Below, piece after piece: positions 1 through 6,909 of a DNA stretch of 13,607 bases. Each line of letters starts with the position of its first letter. Position 1 is the stretch's first letter. The notes under the pieces were generated by a model. The model was not told the origin of the DNA and searched no databases. It was given only the letters and a program-made list of their open reading frames with translations. The translations under genes were made by a program, and so were the position numbers. The stretch is from an uncultured Clostridia bacterium (lineage in GTDB: Bacteria; Bacillota; Clostridia; Oscillospirales; Ruminococcaceae), in NCBI GenBank assembly GCA_947632425.1, contig CANRPG010000032.1:1-13607 (forward strand), in the 5' to 3' direction.

Positions 1-406
1 CGTGTGTTTCTTTCAGTCTGTGGTTGTTGTGACGCTTTATAGTGCCTGCAAAGCCTTTACCTTTGCTTGTGCCGCTTACGTCAACTATGTCGCCCTCCGC
101 GAATGTGTCAGCCTTGATTATATCGCCAACATTCAGCGAAGCCGTGTCGTCAAGTTTGAACTCTCTCAGAGTTCTCTTCATCGCAACGTCAGCCTTTTTG
201 AAGTGACCCTGCAAAGGCTTTGTCACGTTCTTTGAACGGATCTCACCGAAGCCGAGCTGTACGGCATCGTATCCGTCGTTCTCAGCCGTTTTCTTCTGTA
301 CTACTACACAAGGACCGGCCTCGATAACTGTTACAGGAATGAATTTTCCTGCCTCGTCGAAGATCTGTGTCATACCGATCTTCTTTCCGATTATCCCTTT
401 TTGCAT
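1..406 (-). CDS. rplC: 50S ribosomal protein L3 (N-terminal 135 residues; cut by window edge)
   Basis: This encodes the start of L3, a 23S rRNA-binding protein that nucleates assembly of the large subunit. The minus-strand reading begins MQKGIIGKKIGMTQIFDE, the L3 amino-terminal signature. It continues to a segment containing SGTSKGKGFAGTIKRHN, the conserved region that leads into the central loop reaching the peptidyl-transferase centre. The start is the ATG at 406-404, with a purine-rich AGGAGGAAAAG ribosome-binding site directly upstream. Bacterial L3 is usually about 205-215 residues, so roughly a third is missing beyond position 1. It follows rpsJ by 96 bases on the same strand, the canonical order of the S10 operon, and is presumably co-transcribed from the promoter near 1211-1239. 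Identification is by recognised sequence, not a search. Confidence 0.96.
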   Translation of the reverse strand, partial: MQKGIIGKKIGMTQIFDEAGKFIPVTVIEAGPCVVVQKKTAENDGYDAVQLGFGEIRSKNVTKPLQGHFKKADVAMKRTLREFKLDDTASLNVGDIIKADTFAEGDIVDVSGTSKGKGFAGTIKRHNNHRLKETH

Positions 407-502
407 TTTCTTTTCCTCCTAAAATAGGTTATTGGTCGGAATTTTCCGACATGACCTGCCGTAAAACCGTTGAGAGATCACCTTTGCGATCTCTTTAGGA
501 GA
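407..502 (-). other. rpsJ-rplC intergenic spacer with two hairpins
   Basis: This spacer is long for neighbouring ribosomal genes. It contains two perfect inverted repeats. One is AGAGATC (473-479) with GATCTCT (488-494), loop of 8. The other is GTCGGA (435-440) with TCCGAC (445-450), loop of 4. Neither is followed by a U-run on the minus strand, so neither looks like a terminator. They could affect RNA stability or translation of rplC; that is inference. Confidence 0.45.
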
Positions 503-817
503 TTACTTGATCTCCATTACGATCTCAACGCCCGCAGGAAGTTCCAGCCCCTGAAGAGCTGTCATTGTGTCGTCTGTCGGTCTGAGTACGTCAATAAGTC
601 TCTTGTGCGTTCTCAGCTCGAACTGCTCTCTGCTGTCCTTGAACATGTGAACAGCGCGGAGAATGGTCACGATCTCTTTGTCTGTCGGCAGAGGTATAGG
701 GCCGCTTACCTTAGCGCCCGAGCGCTTTACAGCGTCAACTATCTTTCCTGCCGCCGCGTCAACAACAGCGTGTTCGTAACCTTTGATCCTTATCCTGATC
801 TTTTCATTGACTGCCAT
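503..817 (-). CDS. rpsJ: 30S ribosomal protein S10
   Basis: This encodes S10, a small-subunit head protein that in many bacteria also acts as NusE in transcription antitermination. The 104-residue product matches the usual length of about 102-104. It starts MAVNEKIRIRIKGYEHAVVD and contains the family-typical GPIPLPTDKEIVTILRAVH stretch and the QFELRTHKRLIDVL segment. The ATG at 817-815 is preceded by a strong AAGGAGG at about nine bases. It is the first gene after the long leader at 818-1204 and precedes rplC, as expected for the S10 operon. Nothing in the coding sequence looks unusual. Confidence 0.98.
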   Translation of the reverse strand: MAVNEKIRIRIKGYEHAVVDAAAGKIVDAVKRSGAKVSGPIPLPTDKEIVTILRAVHMFKDSREQFELRTHKRLIDVLRPTDDTMTALQGLELPAGVEIVMEIK

Positions 818-1204
818 TTTAATTCGCCTCCTTGAAAATTTGTTGGGGGCAAGACCTTGTTTTACGAGCCTTAAAGCCCGTCAGATCTTTTACACTACTC
901 CATGTGTTTCGCTTGTAAGCCGAAAAAATATCCGAAAACCGTGAATTGTTTTCGGGGCTTACACAGCGCACACATAAAGCCCGTGCTTTAGCGTAAAAGC
1001 GGCAATGCCGCCATCGCAAGAAACGCAAAAGCCTTGATGTGTAAATATCGGCCGCCCGGTTTAAAATCGGACATACTCTGCGGAAATTCCCCGACTCTTT
1101 GGTCGGCCACCTCCCGCTTCATCGCATATCTTTGCCGCACACCATACATAATATATATAGTATACAGCTTCACGCATTTATAAAACGCGCATAGCAGTCA
1201 CGCA
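818..1204 (-). promoter_or_regulatory. S10-operon mRNA leader (about 390 nt)
   Basis: This is the stretch between the predicted transcription start and rpsJ, read on the minus strand. It has no credible reading frame but many hairpins. CCGAC/GTCGG is at 1091-1106, GCGGC/GCCGC at 999-1011, TAAAGC/GCTTTA at 975-990, and ACGAGC/GCCCGT (one G-U pair) at 864-881. The attenuator at 923-955 is listed separately. In several bacteria the S10 operon is autoregulated by ribosomal protein L4 binding its leader. Length, position and structure fit such a role here, but I cannot recognise a known L4-binding consensus. Confidence 0.6.
923..955 (-). terminator. Intrinsic attenuator inside the S10 leader
   Basis: On the minus strand the RNA has an 8-bp perfect stem, CCGAAAAC/GUUUUCGG (955-948 with 939-932, loop of 8), followed after three bases by six U residues (928-923). 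This is a classic intrinsic terminator, placed about 106 nt upstream of the rpsJ start. An outer 8-bp complement (963-956 with 921-914) encloses both the stem and its U-run, so a longer structure can form once the downstream arm is made. Read-through is needed for rpsJ expression, so it is probably a regulated attenuator. Confidence 0.65.
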
Positions 1205-1210
1205 AATAAT

Positions 1211-1239
1211 ATTTTAACATTTCCTGCCCGATATTTCAA
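1211..1239 (-). promoter_or_regulatory. Promoter of the S10 operon
   Basis: The minus strand carries a -35 hexamer TTGAAA (1239-1234), a 17-base spacer and a -10 hexamer TAAAAT (1216-1211), each differing from the housekeeping sigma consensus at one position. The expected transcription start is near 1204, which gives a leader of about 390 nt to rpsJ. Confidence 0.75.
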
Positions 1240-1367
1240 GCATTTTTTAACGCCTTCACTATAGAATTTTCACCCAAAATCTCATGCCTTTTTGTGCACC
1301 TTGCACACAATTGTGCCTGCCCCTGTCTTTGCCTACAATATCTTGGGTATACTATTATAATATATAC
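1240..1367. other. Spacer between the rpsT terminator and the S10 promoter
   Basis: No gene is seen. It contains a short perfect inverted repeat, TGTGCA/TGCACA (1293-1298 and 1302-1307), and an AT-rich stretch with a TATAAT at 1356-1361 that lacks a -35 partner at a workable distance. Confidence 0.4.
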
Positions 1368-1402
1368 AAAAAATTACGCCGATGTGGGTCAGTCATCAGC
1401 GC
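1368..1402 (-). terminator. Terminator of rpsT
   Basis: Downstream of the rpsT stop, the minus strand forms a 9-bp stem (1402-1394 with 1384-1376, two G-U pairs, 9-base loop), followed by AATTTTTT (1375-1368). It separates rpsT transcription from the S10 promoter. Confidence 0.7.
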
Positions 1403-1420
1403 ATATATCTTTGTATTCTA

Positions 1421-1684
1421 TCAGCCGTTGCTCTGTGCAAGCCTTTTCATCAGCTTGGACTTTTTATTTGCGGCTGTATTCTTATGAAGTATGCCCTTGG
1501 AGCAAGCCATGTCTATCTTCTTGACAGCAGCCTTTACAGCCTCGTTTTTGTTGTCGGTGTTCTCTGCAATAGCAGTGTCAGCCTTTTTAACAGCAGTTCT
1601 GAGGTCAGACTTTATCATCTTGTTCCTGAGAGTTTTCTTCTCAATGACAACAGTTCTTTTCTTTGCGGATTTGATATTCGGCAC
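1421..1684 (-). CDS. rpsT: 30S ribosomal protein S20
   Basis: This encodes S20, a helical primary 16S rRNA-binding protein. The 87-residue product opens PNIKSAKKR after the initiator and includes NKMIKSDLRTAVKKAD and ends with a basic KKSKLMKRLAQSNG, all typical of S20 and of the usual 83-90 residue length. The start codon is GTG (1684-1682), chosen because PNIKSAKKR is the invariant beginning and GGGAGG lies about eight bases upstream; no in-frame ATG fits. It has its own promoter (1785-1813) and terminator, so it is a single-gene unit, divergent from gpr. In Firmicutes rpsT and gpr are often neighbours, which supports both calls. Confidence 0.97.
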   Translation of the reverse strand: MPNIKSAKKRTVVIEKKTLRNKMIKSDLRTAVKKADTAIAENTDNKNEAVKAAVKKIDMACSKGILHKNTAANKKSKLMKRLAQSNG

Positions 1685-1784
1685 TCCTTACACCTCCCGT
1701 TAAACATAAATTTTCCACTCATTCTCAATGCTATCTGCATACTGAGAGGGAAATGCAATAACACTAAAACAAGTATCAAGACTT

Positions 1785-1813
1785 ATCATACCACATCTTT
1801 TAAAATTTTGCAA
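1785..1813 (-). promoter_or_regulatory. Promoter of rpsT
   Basis: The minus strand shows TTGCAA (1813-1808), a 17-base spacer and TATGAT (1790-1785). This leaves a leader of about 95 nt before the GTG start of rpsT. Confidence 0.72.
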
Positions 1814-1896
1814 GTGTTTTTTGCAAAAATCTCAAATAAAATAAGCGCCCGAAATTGTGTAATTTCAACTAAAAACCTCAAAAGGAGCTAAAATCT

Positions 1897-2727
1897 ATGC
1901 CTGTACGCACCGACCTAGCCTATGAAAGCGCCGCCCGATCCCCCCACCTTAGCGGCATAACCCAAAGCGAGCGCGAAGAAAGCGGTCTTAACGTCAGCCG
2001 CATTTGCGTTGAAACAAACGAAGCCGCGCATGCTCTTTGCAAACCGCAGGGCTGCTATATCACCATATCTTCGCAGGAATTTTCCTTGCAGTCGTCTCCC
2101 GAACATTTCGCCGAGCGCGCCGCCGTCATCTCGCGTGAAATATCTGCGCTTTGCGGCAGCGTTTCTTCTGCGCTTGTGGTGGGGCTTGGCAACCGCAATA
2201 TCACCCCCGACCGCCTCGGGCCTGCCGTCGCAGATAAAATAATAGCCACGCGCCACCTAAAACGCCTCGCGAAAGATATAGATACAGCCGGAATGGCAGA
2301 AGTATCCGTGCTTGCCGCAGGCGTTATGGGGCAAACGGGTCTTGAAGCAGCCGAGACTGCAAAAGCAGTCGTTTCCGTCGTCCGCCCCGATGTACTGATA
2401 GCCGTGGATGCCCTTGCCTGCTGCGAGTATGAGAGCCTTGGCAGCACTATACAGCTTTGCGATACCGGCATTTCCCCCGGCAGCGGCGTAGAAAATGCGC
2501 GCGCCGAGTTTTCCTCAAAAACCATGGGCGTGCCCACCGTTGCCATAGGCGTGCCCACCGTTATGGACGCGCAGGCGCTCTCAGACAGCCCTTTATATAA
2601 TGGCATGTTTGTCACTCCGCGAAGTATCGATACCCTGATAGAGCGCACGTCATCGCTTATCGCGCTCTCGCTCAATCTTACGCTGCACAGCGGTCTCACC
2701 GCCGAAGAGATAATCTCTCTTTGGTAA
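1897..2727 (+). CDS. gpr: GPR endopeptidase (germination protease, spore-specific aspartic protease)
   Basis: GPR degrades small acid-soluble spore proteins during germination; it is made as a zymogen in the forespore and self-processes. The N-terminus PVRTDLAYE matches the family prosequence region. Core motifs are VVGLGNRNITPDRLGP (about 94-109), AAGVMGQTGLE (140-150) and IAVDALACCEYESLGSTIQL (168-187), then DTGISPGSGVEN (189-200) and VAIGVPTVMDA (215-225). By alignment with known GPR, Asp105 and Asp171 are the likely catalytic aspartates. At 276 residues it is shorter than the roughly 370 residues of Bacillus GPR and ends soon after the core, so the C-terminal extension is absent or reduced. 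The ATG follows AAAAGGAG at eight bases. No sporulation promoter could be recognised with confidence. Confidence 0.93.
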   Translation: MPVRTDLAYESAARSPHLSGITQSEREESGLNVSRICVETNEAAHALCKPQGCYITISSQEFSLQSSPEHFAERAAVISREISALCGSVSSALVVGLGNRNITPDRLGPAVADKIIATRHLKRLAKDIDTAGMAEVSVLAAGVMGQTGLEAAETAKAVVSVVRPDVLIAVDALACCEYESLGSTIQLCDTGISPGSGVENARAEFSSKTMGVPTVAIGVPTVMDAQALSDSPLYNGMFVTPRSIDTLIERTSSLIALSLNLTLHSGLTAEEIISLW

Positions 2728-2872
2728 ATTGCACATAATTCAGGCTGTAATTTCGTCGCATTTCACATATGAAAATTTCTCCCGACCTATAGACTTTTGC
2801 ATATAAATTTGATACAATTATTATGTATAGGTATGTATATCATCTTTTGTTTTATATAAAGGAGGAACTCAT
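2728..2872 (+). promoter_or_regulatory. Intergenic region with promoter(s) for the adaptor-permease unit
   Basis: Two overlapping candidate promoters are visible on the plus strand. One is TAGACT (2790-2795), 17 bases, TACAAT (2813-2818). The other is TTGATA (2809-2814), 17 bases, TATGTA (2832-2837). Each is an imperfect match. A strong AAAGGAGG lies just upstream of the ATG at 2873. No convincing terminator for gpr is seen; only a weak TTTCA/TGAAA hairpin at 2761-2774. Confidence 0.5.
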
Positions 2873-3949
2873 ATGAAAAAGCTGTCGGCAAAAATAGCCG
2901 CACTTACAATATCGGCAGCGCTCTGCTGCTCTTTGGGCGGCTGTGTCTTTCTGCCCGACGAGGAGACCATTCTCGCCGCGCCCTCGGTAGAGCAGACGGA
3001 CGTCAACTATTCTACCATAACAGCCAAAAAGCGCGACCTTATCGACCAGGATATAAACACCGGCGTTGTCGCTTCACAAATGCAGTATAACCTCAGCTTC
3101 AAAGAGCAGAGCGGCACTATCTCAAAAATATATGTCCATGCAGGCGATACAGTCAAAAAAGGCGACATCATCTGCGAGCTCGATACCAGCGACCTTGCCT
3201 ATTCTATAAAGGAAACGGAGCTCAGGCTTCGCTCGGCACAGCTTGACAAGCAGATATTGCAGGAGGGCGGCGCATCTCAGGCAGAGGTAGACAGAGCGCA
3301 GGTGGAAGTTGACCTGATACAAATGCAGCTTGACGAGCTTTATGAGCAGCGCGACAGCGCAAAACTCTATTCCGCTATAGACGGCACAGTATCTGCGCTG
3401 GGCATGGGCGTTTCGGCAGGCAACTATGTAAATCAGGGCGATACCGTTGCCACAGTTATAGATACCACCAGCCTGTATGTTGCCATTAAGCCCGAGACCG
3501 ACAGTTACAAGCTGTATAAAATGGGTACTAAAATGAATATACGCATTGACGGCGAGCTTTACGATGCCGAAGTTTTCATGACCCCCGACGAAATGGTCGC
3601 GGAAGATTTTGAGGAAGAAGAAGTTATATACGAAGTCTACGACCCCGACCAAGAAGATGTTCCCGATGAAATGCAGTTTGACCGCGAGTCTGTGTATGTT
3701 AAATTTACAGGCGCTCCCCCCGAAAACTGCGTTGGCAGTCTGGCAGACTGTATTCTTGTTATAGATGAGCGCAAAGACGTTGTTGCCATTTCAAACAACC
3801 TTATCAAAAACATAGACGACAAAAGTATAGTATACCTTCTGAAAGACGGCAAGAAAGTCGCACAAGAGGTAGAAGTCGGCTTGCAGACAGGCTCTCTTTC
3901 CGAGATAATTTCGGGAGTTGAGGAGGGCGACACCGTTATCGTAAGATAG
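2873..3949 (+). CDS. HlyD/MacA-type efflux adaptor lipoprotein (membrane fusion protein)
   Basis: This is a membrane-anchored adaptor for an ABC exporter of the MacAB type. Residues 1-23 form a signal peptide, and LGGC with Cys24 is a likely lipobox. Residues about 77-105 (SGTISKIYVHAGDTVKKGD) and 165-197 (YSAIDGTVSALGMGVSAGNYV...) are the two halves of a biotinyl-lipoyl-like barrel-sandwich. The segment between them, 107-164, is charged and helical and should form the short hairpin coiled coil. A beta-barrel region follows, interrupted by a very acidic insertion (about 239-268), then a membrane-proximal domain ending EGDTVIVR. At 358 residues it has family-typical size. The permease gene begins 21 bases downstream, indicating one operon. 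In a Gram-positive cell such adaptors sit on the outer face of the membrane. The substrate is unknown. Confidence 0.88.
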   Translation: MKKLSAKIAALTISAALCCSLGGCVFLPDEETILAAPSVEQTDVNYSTITAKKRDLIDQDINTGVVASQMQYNLSFKEQSGTISKIYVHAGDTVKKGDIICELDTSDLAYSIKETELRLRSAQLDKQILQEGGASQAEVDRAQVEVDLIQMQLDELYEQRDSAKLYSAIDGTVSALGMGVSAGNYVNQGDTVATVIDTTSLYVAIKPETDSYKLYKMGTKMNIRIDGELYDAEVFMTPDEMVAEDFEEEEVIYEVYDPDQEDVPDEMQFDRESVYVKFTGAPPENCVGSLADCILVIDERKDVVAISNNLIKNIDDKSIVYLLKDGKKVAQEVEVGLQTGSLSEIISGVEEGDTVIVR

Positions 3950-3970
3950 CGCGTCTGAGAAAGGACAGAT

Positions 3971-6844
3971 ATGTTTACATTGCTGCTCCGCAAAATGCGG
4001 AATACAAAATGGATGGTTCTCTGCCTGCTGATAGGCTTTGTTATGGCATCGGCAATGCTCAGCACCATACCTATTTATATGAACGCCTCGCTGAAGCGAA
4101 TGCTCGTGAAGGATATGGAGGAGCTTCAGCTTACGCAGAACGTCTACCCCGGCATATACGCCACGCAGGCTTCGATCCCTCTGAAATATTCCGTCGAGGA
4201 AGCCACCGAGAAGATAAACGAATACATAAAGCTCACGCGTGATAATTACGAGGCTCTCGATTTCCCCACCCTCAACGAAAAACTCGTGCTTATAGACGAC
4301 TACGACTATGTTACATCTATAGTCTCTTCCGACGGCAATTCGCGTTCTTCCGTAAAGGTCGGCTCTATGACGAATATAGATGACCATGTGACTATTCTTG
4401 ACGGTCGTATGTATACCCCCGGCAAGCGCGACGACGGCGTATATGAAGTTATAGCCACCGAGCAGGCTCTCAAGCTTTCGGGGCTTACCATAAATACCGT
4501 GTATGACGTTATAAGCTCTTTCGATGTCGAGGGTACAAACCCCATGAAGATAGAGATAGTCGGTATGTTCACCGTCGGCGACCCCAACGACCCCTACTGG
4601 TCTGAAGGGCTTGACAGCACATATCTCAACAGCGTTTTTATGGATCACGATACCTTTATAAACGGCCCCGTGGCAGACCGCAACTGCACCATATCCAGCT
4701 TTTCCATGAGATATTCGATAGACTATCAGAACATGGAAATGACCGACCTTGAAGATATAAACGAAATGCTCTTGCAGCAGAAAAAATCATACCCCTATAA
4801 AAATGTAAAATTCACCTGCCCCGTAATGGAGATATTTCAGGAGTATGTCGGCAGAGCGCGCCAGCTTAAACTGATACTCTGGCTGATACAGATACCCGTT
4901 ATGCTTATGATAGTTTTCTATCTGTTCATGGTATCGCAGCTGAATGTAGAGCAGGAAAAGAACGAAATAGCCGTGTTCAAAAGCCGCGGCGCATCTTCCT
5001 TCCAGATATTCAGGATATACGCGCTGGAATCCATTGTTCTGGGCGTGTTTACCGCTATACTCGGGCCATTTCTGGCTCTGGGCTTCTGTACCGTGCTGGG
5101 CGCTTCAAACGGCTTTCTGGAATTTGTAAACAGAACCGCCCTGCCTATTAAGCTTACCCTAGATGCCTTCTTGTATTCACTGCTCGCGGCGGTCGTGTTC
5201 TTTATAACCACCATGGCGCCTATAATCCCTGCCGCACGGGTCTCGATAGTAGAGCACAAGCAGCGCAAGGCGCGCAAGAAAAAACGCCCGCTGTGGGAAA
5301 AGCTTTTCCTCGATATAATACTCATCGGCGGCTCAGTGGGCTGGCTGTACTACTATAATTACAGTCAGCAAAAGCTTGTTGACAGCGGCATGGTAGAAGC
5401 CTCGCAGTCAGTAAACCCCATGCTTTTTGTGGCATCTACCGCTTTTATACTCGGCTGCGCTCTGTTTATAGTAAGGCTGCACCCCCTTATAATAAGGCTG
5501 ATATACCTCATCGGCAGAAAAAGGTGGTCGCCTGCCGCCTATGTATCACTCAATAACATCGGCAGATCCTCCACAGGCAGAGAGCGTTTCCTCATGGTAT
5601 TTTTAATACTTACCGTGTCGCTCGGCGTGTTCTTTGCAAACACCGCAAGAGCTATCAACCGCAACGCCGAAGAAAGAGTGACATATTCCGTAGGCTGCGA
5701 TGCCGTAATAACCGAGAACTGGGAGACCCAGATAATCACCACCTACGATGAAGAGGGCGAAGAAGTCAAGAACACCGCGTATACAGAGCCTGTCATAGAG
5801 CGTTTCTCGGAGCTTAAAGGCGTGCAGAACATCGCGCGCGTTCTTACCGCAAACGAAGCGGTCATCTCGGGCAGCTGCATAGAAAAATCCATTCCCAACC
5901 CTACCATTCATAACAAAAAAGACCCCAACGCCACGCTCACCGCAAACGCAACAGGCAACTGCGCAATAATGGCGGTAGTGCCCGGCGAATTTGCAAAGGT
6001 AGTCCAGCCTATAGACAGGCTTCTGCCCGTGCATATAAACAACTATCTCAACGGTCTTAACAATTGCAGCACCGGCGTTATACTTTCATCTTCTTTCAGA
6101 GATAAGTATACAGTAAAGCTAGGCGATACCGTTACGATCGCGCTTGACGAAAATACCGAGTTTGAAGCGGTGGTCATAGCCTTCGCAGAATACTGGCCTT
6201 CTATAAACCCGTATAAGACCGAAGATTTCGCAGTGCTCAACTATAACTATGTTCAGGCAAATTCCGAAGCTGCCCCCTATGAAGTGTGGGTAGACCTTGA
6301 CGATGATGTCACCACCGCGGAGTTTTATCAGTCTATAGAAGAAAGCGATATAGACTTAGCATCTGTCATCTCCGCCCGACAGGAGAGAATAAACGAAAAG
6401 AACGACCCCATGCTGCAAGGCCTCAACGGCGCGCTTACCCTTGGCTTTATCACAATAATGGTAATGTGCATCATCGGTTTCCTGATATACTGGATACTCT
6501 CGATAAAGGGCAGAACGCTCCAGTTCGGCATACTGCGTGCAATGGGCATGAAGTTCCGCGAGATAATCGCCATGATAATCTACGAGCAGCTGCTGGTTTC
6601 CGCGGTCGCTATTGTAATGGCATTCGTCGTCGGTTACTATGCAGGCAAGCTGTATATACCGCTGTTTGAGAGCATCTACGGCGCAGAGGAAATGGTGCCG
6701 CAGCTCGAGGTCATCTCACAGCGCAGCGATTACTACAAGATATACGCTATAATAGCCCTCATGCTGCTTATCGGCATAGCCGTTCTCGGCAGACTTATCT
6801 CAAAGATAAACATCAGCAAAGCCTTAAAACTAGGCGAAGAGTAA
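3971..6844 (+). CDS. FtsX/MacB-family ABC transporter permease (large, two FtsX domains)
   Basis: This 957-residue membrane protein is the likely partner of the upstream adaptor. A first helix (about 14-35) is followed by an extracytoplasmic domain (about 40-295). A three-helix FtsX block follows (about 298-322, 350-375 and 396-421), with the cytoplasmic motif EQEKNEIAVFKSRGAS at about 327-342. A basic linker (EHKQRKARKKKR) leads to further helices near 447-465, 483-505 and 540-560. A second extracytoplasmic domain spans about 560-815. The second FtsX block (about 820-950) carries FGILRAMGMKFREI, the usual coupling-helix region. There is no Walker A or ABC signature, so the ATPase must be a separate protein, and none lies next to this gene. 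AAAGGA precedes the ATG. The cargo cannot be told from sequence; lantibiotic, peptide or lipid export are all possible. Confidence 0.88.
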   Translation: MFTLLLRKMRNTKWMVLCLLIGFVMASAMLSTIPIYMNASLKRMLVKDMEELQLTQNVYPGIYATQASIPLKYSVEEATEKINEYIKLTRDNYEALDFPTLNEKLVLIDDYDYVTSIVSSDGNSRSSVKVGSMTNIDDHVTILDGRMYTPGKRDDGVYEVIATEQALKLSGLTINTVYDVISSFDVEGTNPMKIEIVGMFTVGDPNDPYWSEGLDSTYLNSVFMDHDTFINGPVADRNCTISSFSMRYSIDYQNMEMTDLEDINEMLLQQKKSYPYKNVKFTCPVMEIFQEYVGRARQLKLILWLIQIPVMLMIVFYLFMVSQLNVEQEKNEIAVFKSRGASSFQIFRIYALESIVLGVFTAILGPFLALGFCTVLGASNGFLEFVNRTALPIKLTLDAFLYSLLAAVVFFITTMAPIIPAARVSIVEHKQRKARKKKRPLWEKLFLDIILIGGSVGWLYYYNYSQQKLVDSGMVEASQSVNPMLFVASTAFILGCALFIVRLHPLIIRLIYLIGRKRWSPAAYVSLNNIGRSSTGRERFLMVFLILTVSLGVFFANTARAINRNAEERVTYSVGCDAVITENWETQIITTYDEEGEEVKNTAYTEPVIERFSELKGVQNIARVLTANEAVISGSCIEKSIPNPTIHNKKDPNATLTANATGNCAIMAVVPGEFAKVVQPIDRLLPVHINNYLNGLNNCSTGVILSSSFRDKYTVKLGDTVTIALDENTEFEAVVIAFAEYWPSINPYKTEDFAVLNYNYVQANSEAAPYEVWVDLDDDVTTAEFYQSIEESDIDLASVISARQERINEKNDPMLQGLNGALTLGFITIMVMCIIGFLIYWILSIKGRTLQFGILRAMGMKFREIIAMIIYEQLLVSAVAIVMAFVVGYYAGKLYIPLFESIYGAEEMVPQLEVISQRSDYYKIYAIIALMLLIGIAVLGRLISKINISKALKLGEE

Positions 6845-6861
6845 TACCCCATAAAAATAAG

Positions 6862-6898
6862 ACAGGTCTGCTTCACCTAAGAAACAGACCTGTTTTTT
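6862..6898 (+). terminator. Strong terminator after the permease, probably bidirectional
   Basis: ACAGGTCTG (6862-6870) pairs perfectly with CAGACCTGT (6885-6893) across a 14-base loop, with TTTTTT at 6893-6898. On the minus strand the same stem is followed by CTTATTTTTAT, so it can also end ptsI transcripts arriving from the other side. Confidence 0.88.
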
Positions 6899-6909
6899 CT
6901 GTATATTTT

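Noticed and set aside
819..1173. Short minus-strand frames in the S10 leader (possible leader peptide)
   Set aside because: They lack a Shine-Dalgarno sequence and typical composition; the region is better read as a structured leader.
1356..1361. TATAAT as a plus-strand promoter
   Set aside because: There is no -35 at 16-18 bases and no gene in that direction; rpsT is encoded on the other strand.
1800..1890. Sigma-G or sigma-F promoter for gpr
   Set aside because: Such a promoter is expected from biology, but no spacing-correct pair of boxes could be found in the AT-rich upstream region.
1382..1891. 169-codon open frame on the plus strand over rpsT
   Set aside because: It overlaps rpsT and its promoter on the opposite strand and has no ribosome-binding site or family motif.
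2527..2566. Direct repeat GGCGTGCCCACCGTT within gpr
   Set aside because: It encodes the two adjacent GVPTV motifs of the conserved GPR core, so it is explained by protein conservation.
3791..4648. 285-codon open frame on the minus strand
   Set aside because: It lies antisense to the adaptor and permease genes, has low-complexity composition and no family features; it is a shadow frame.
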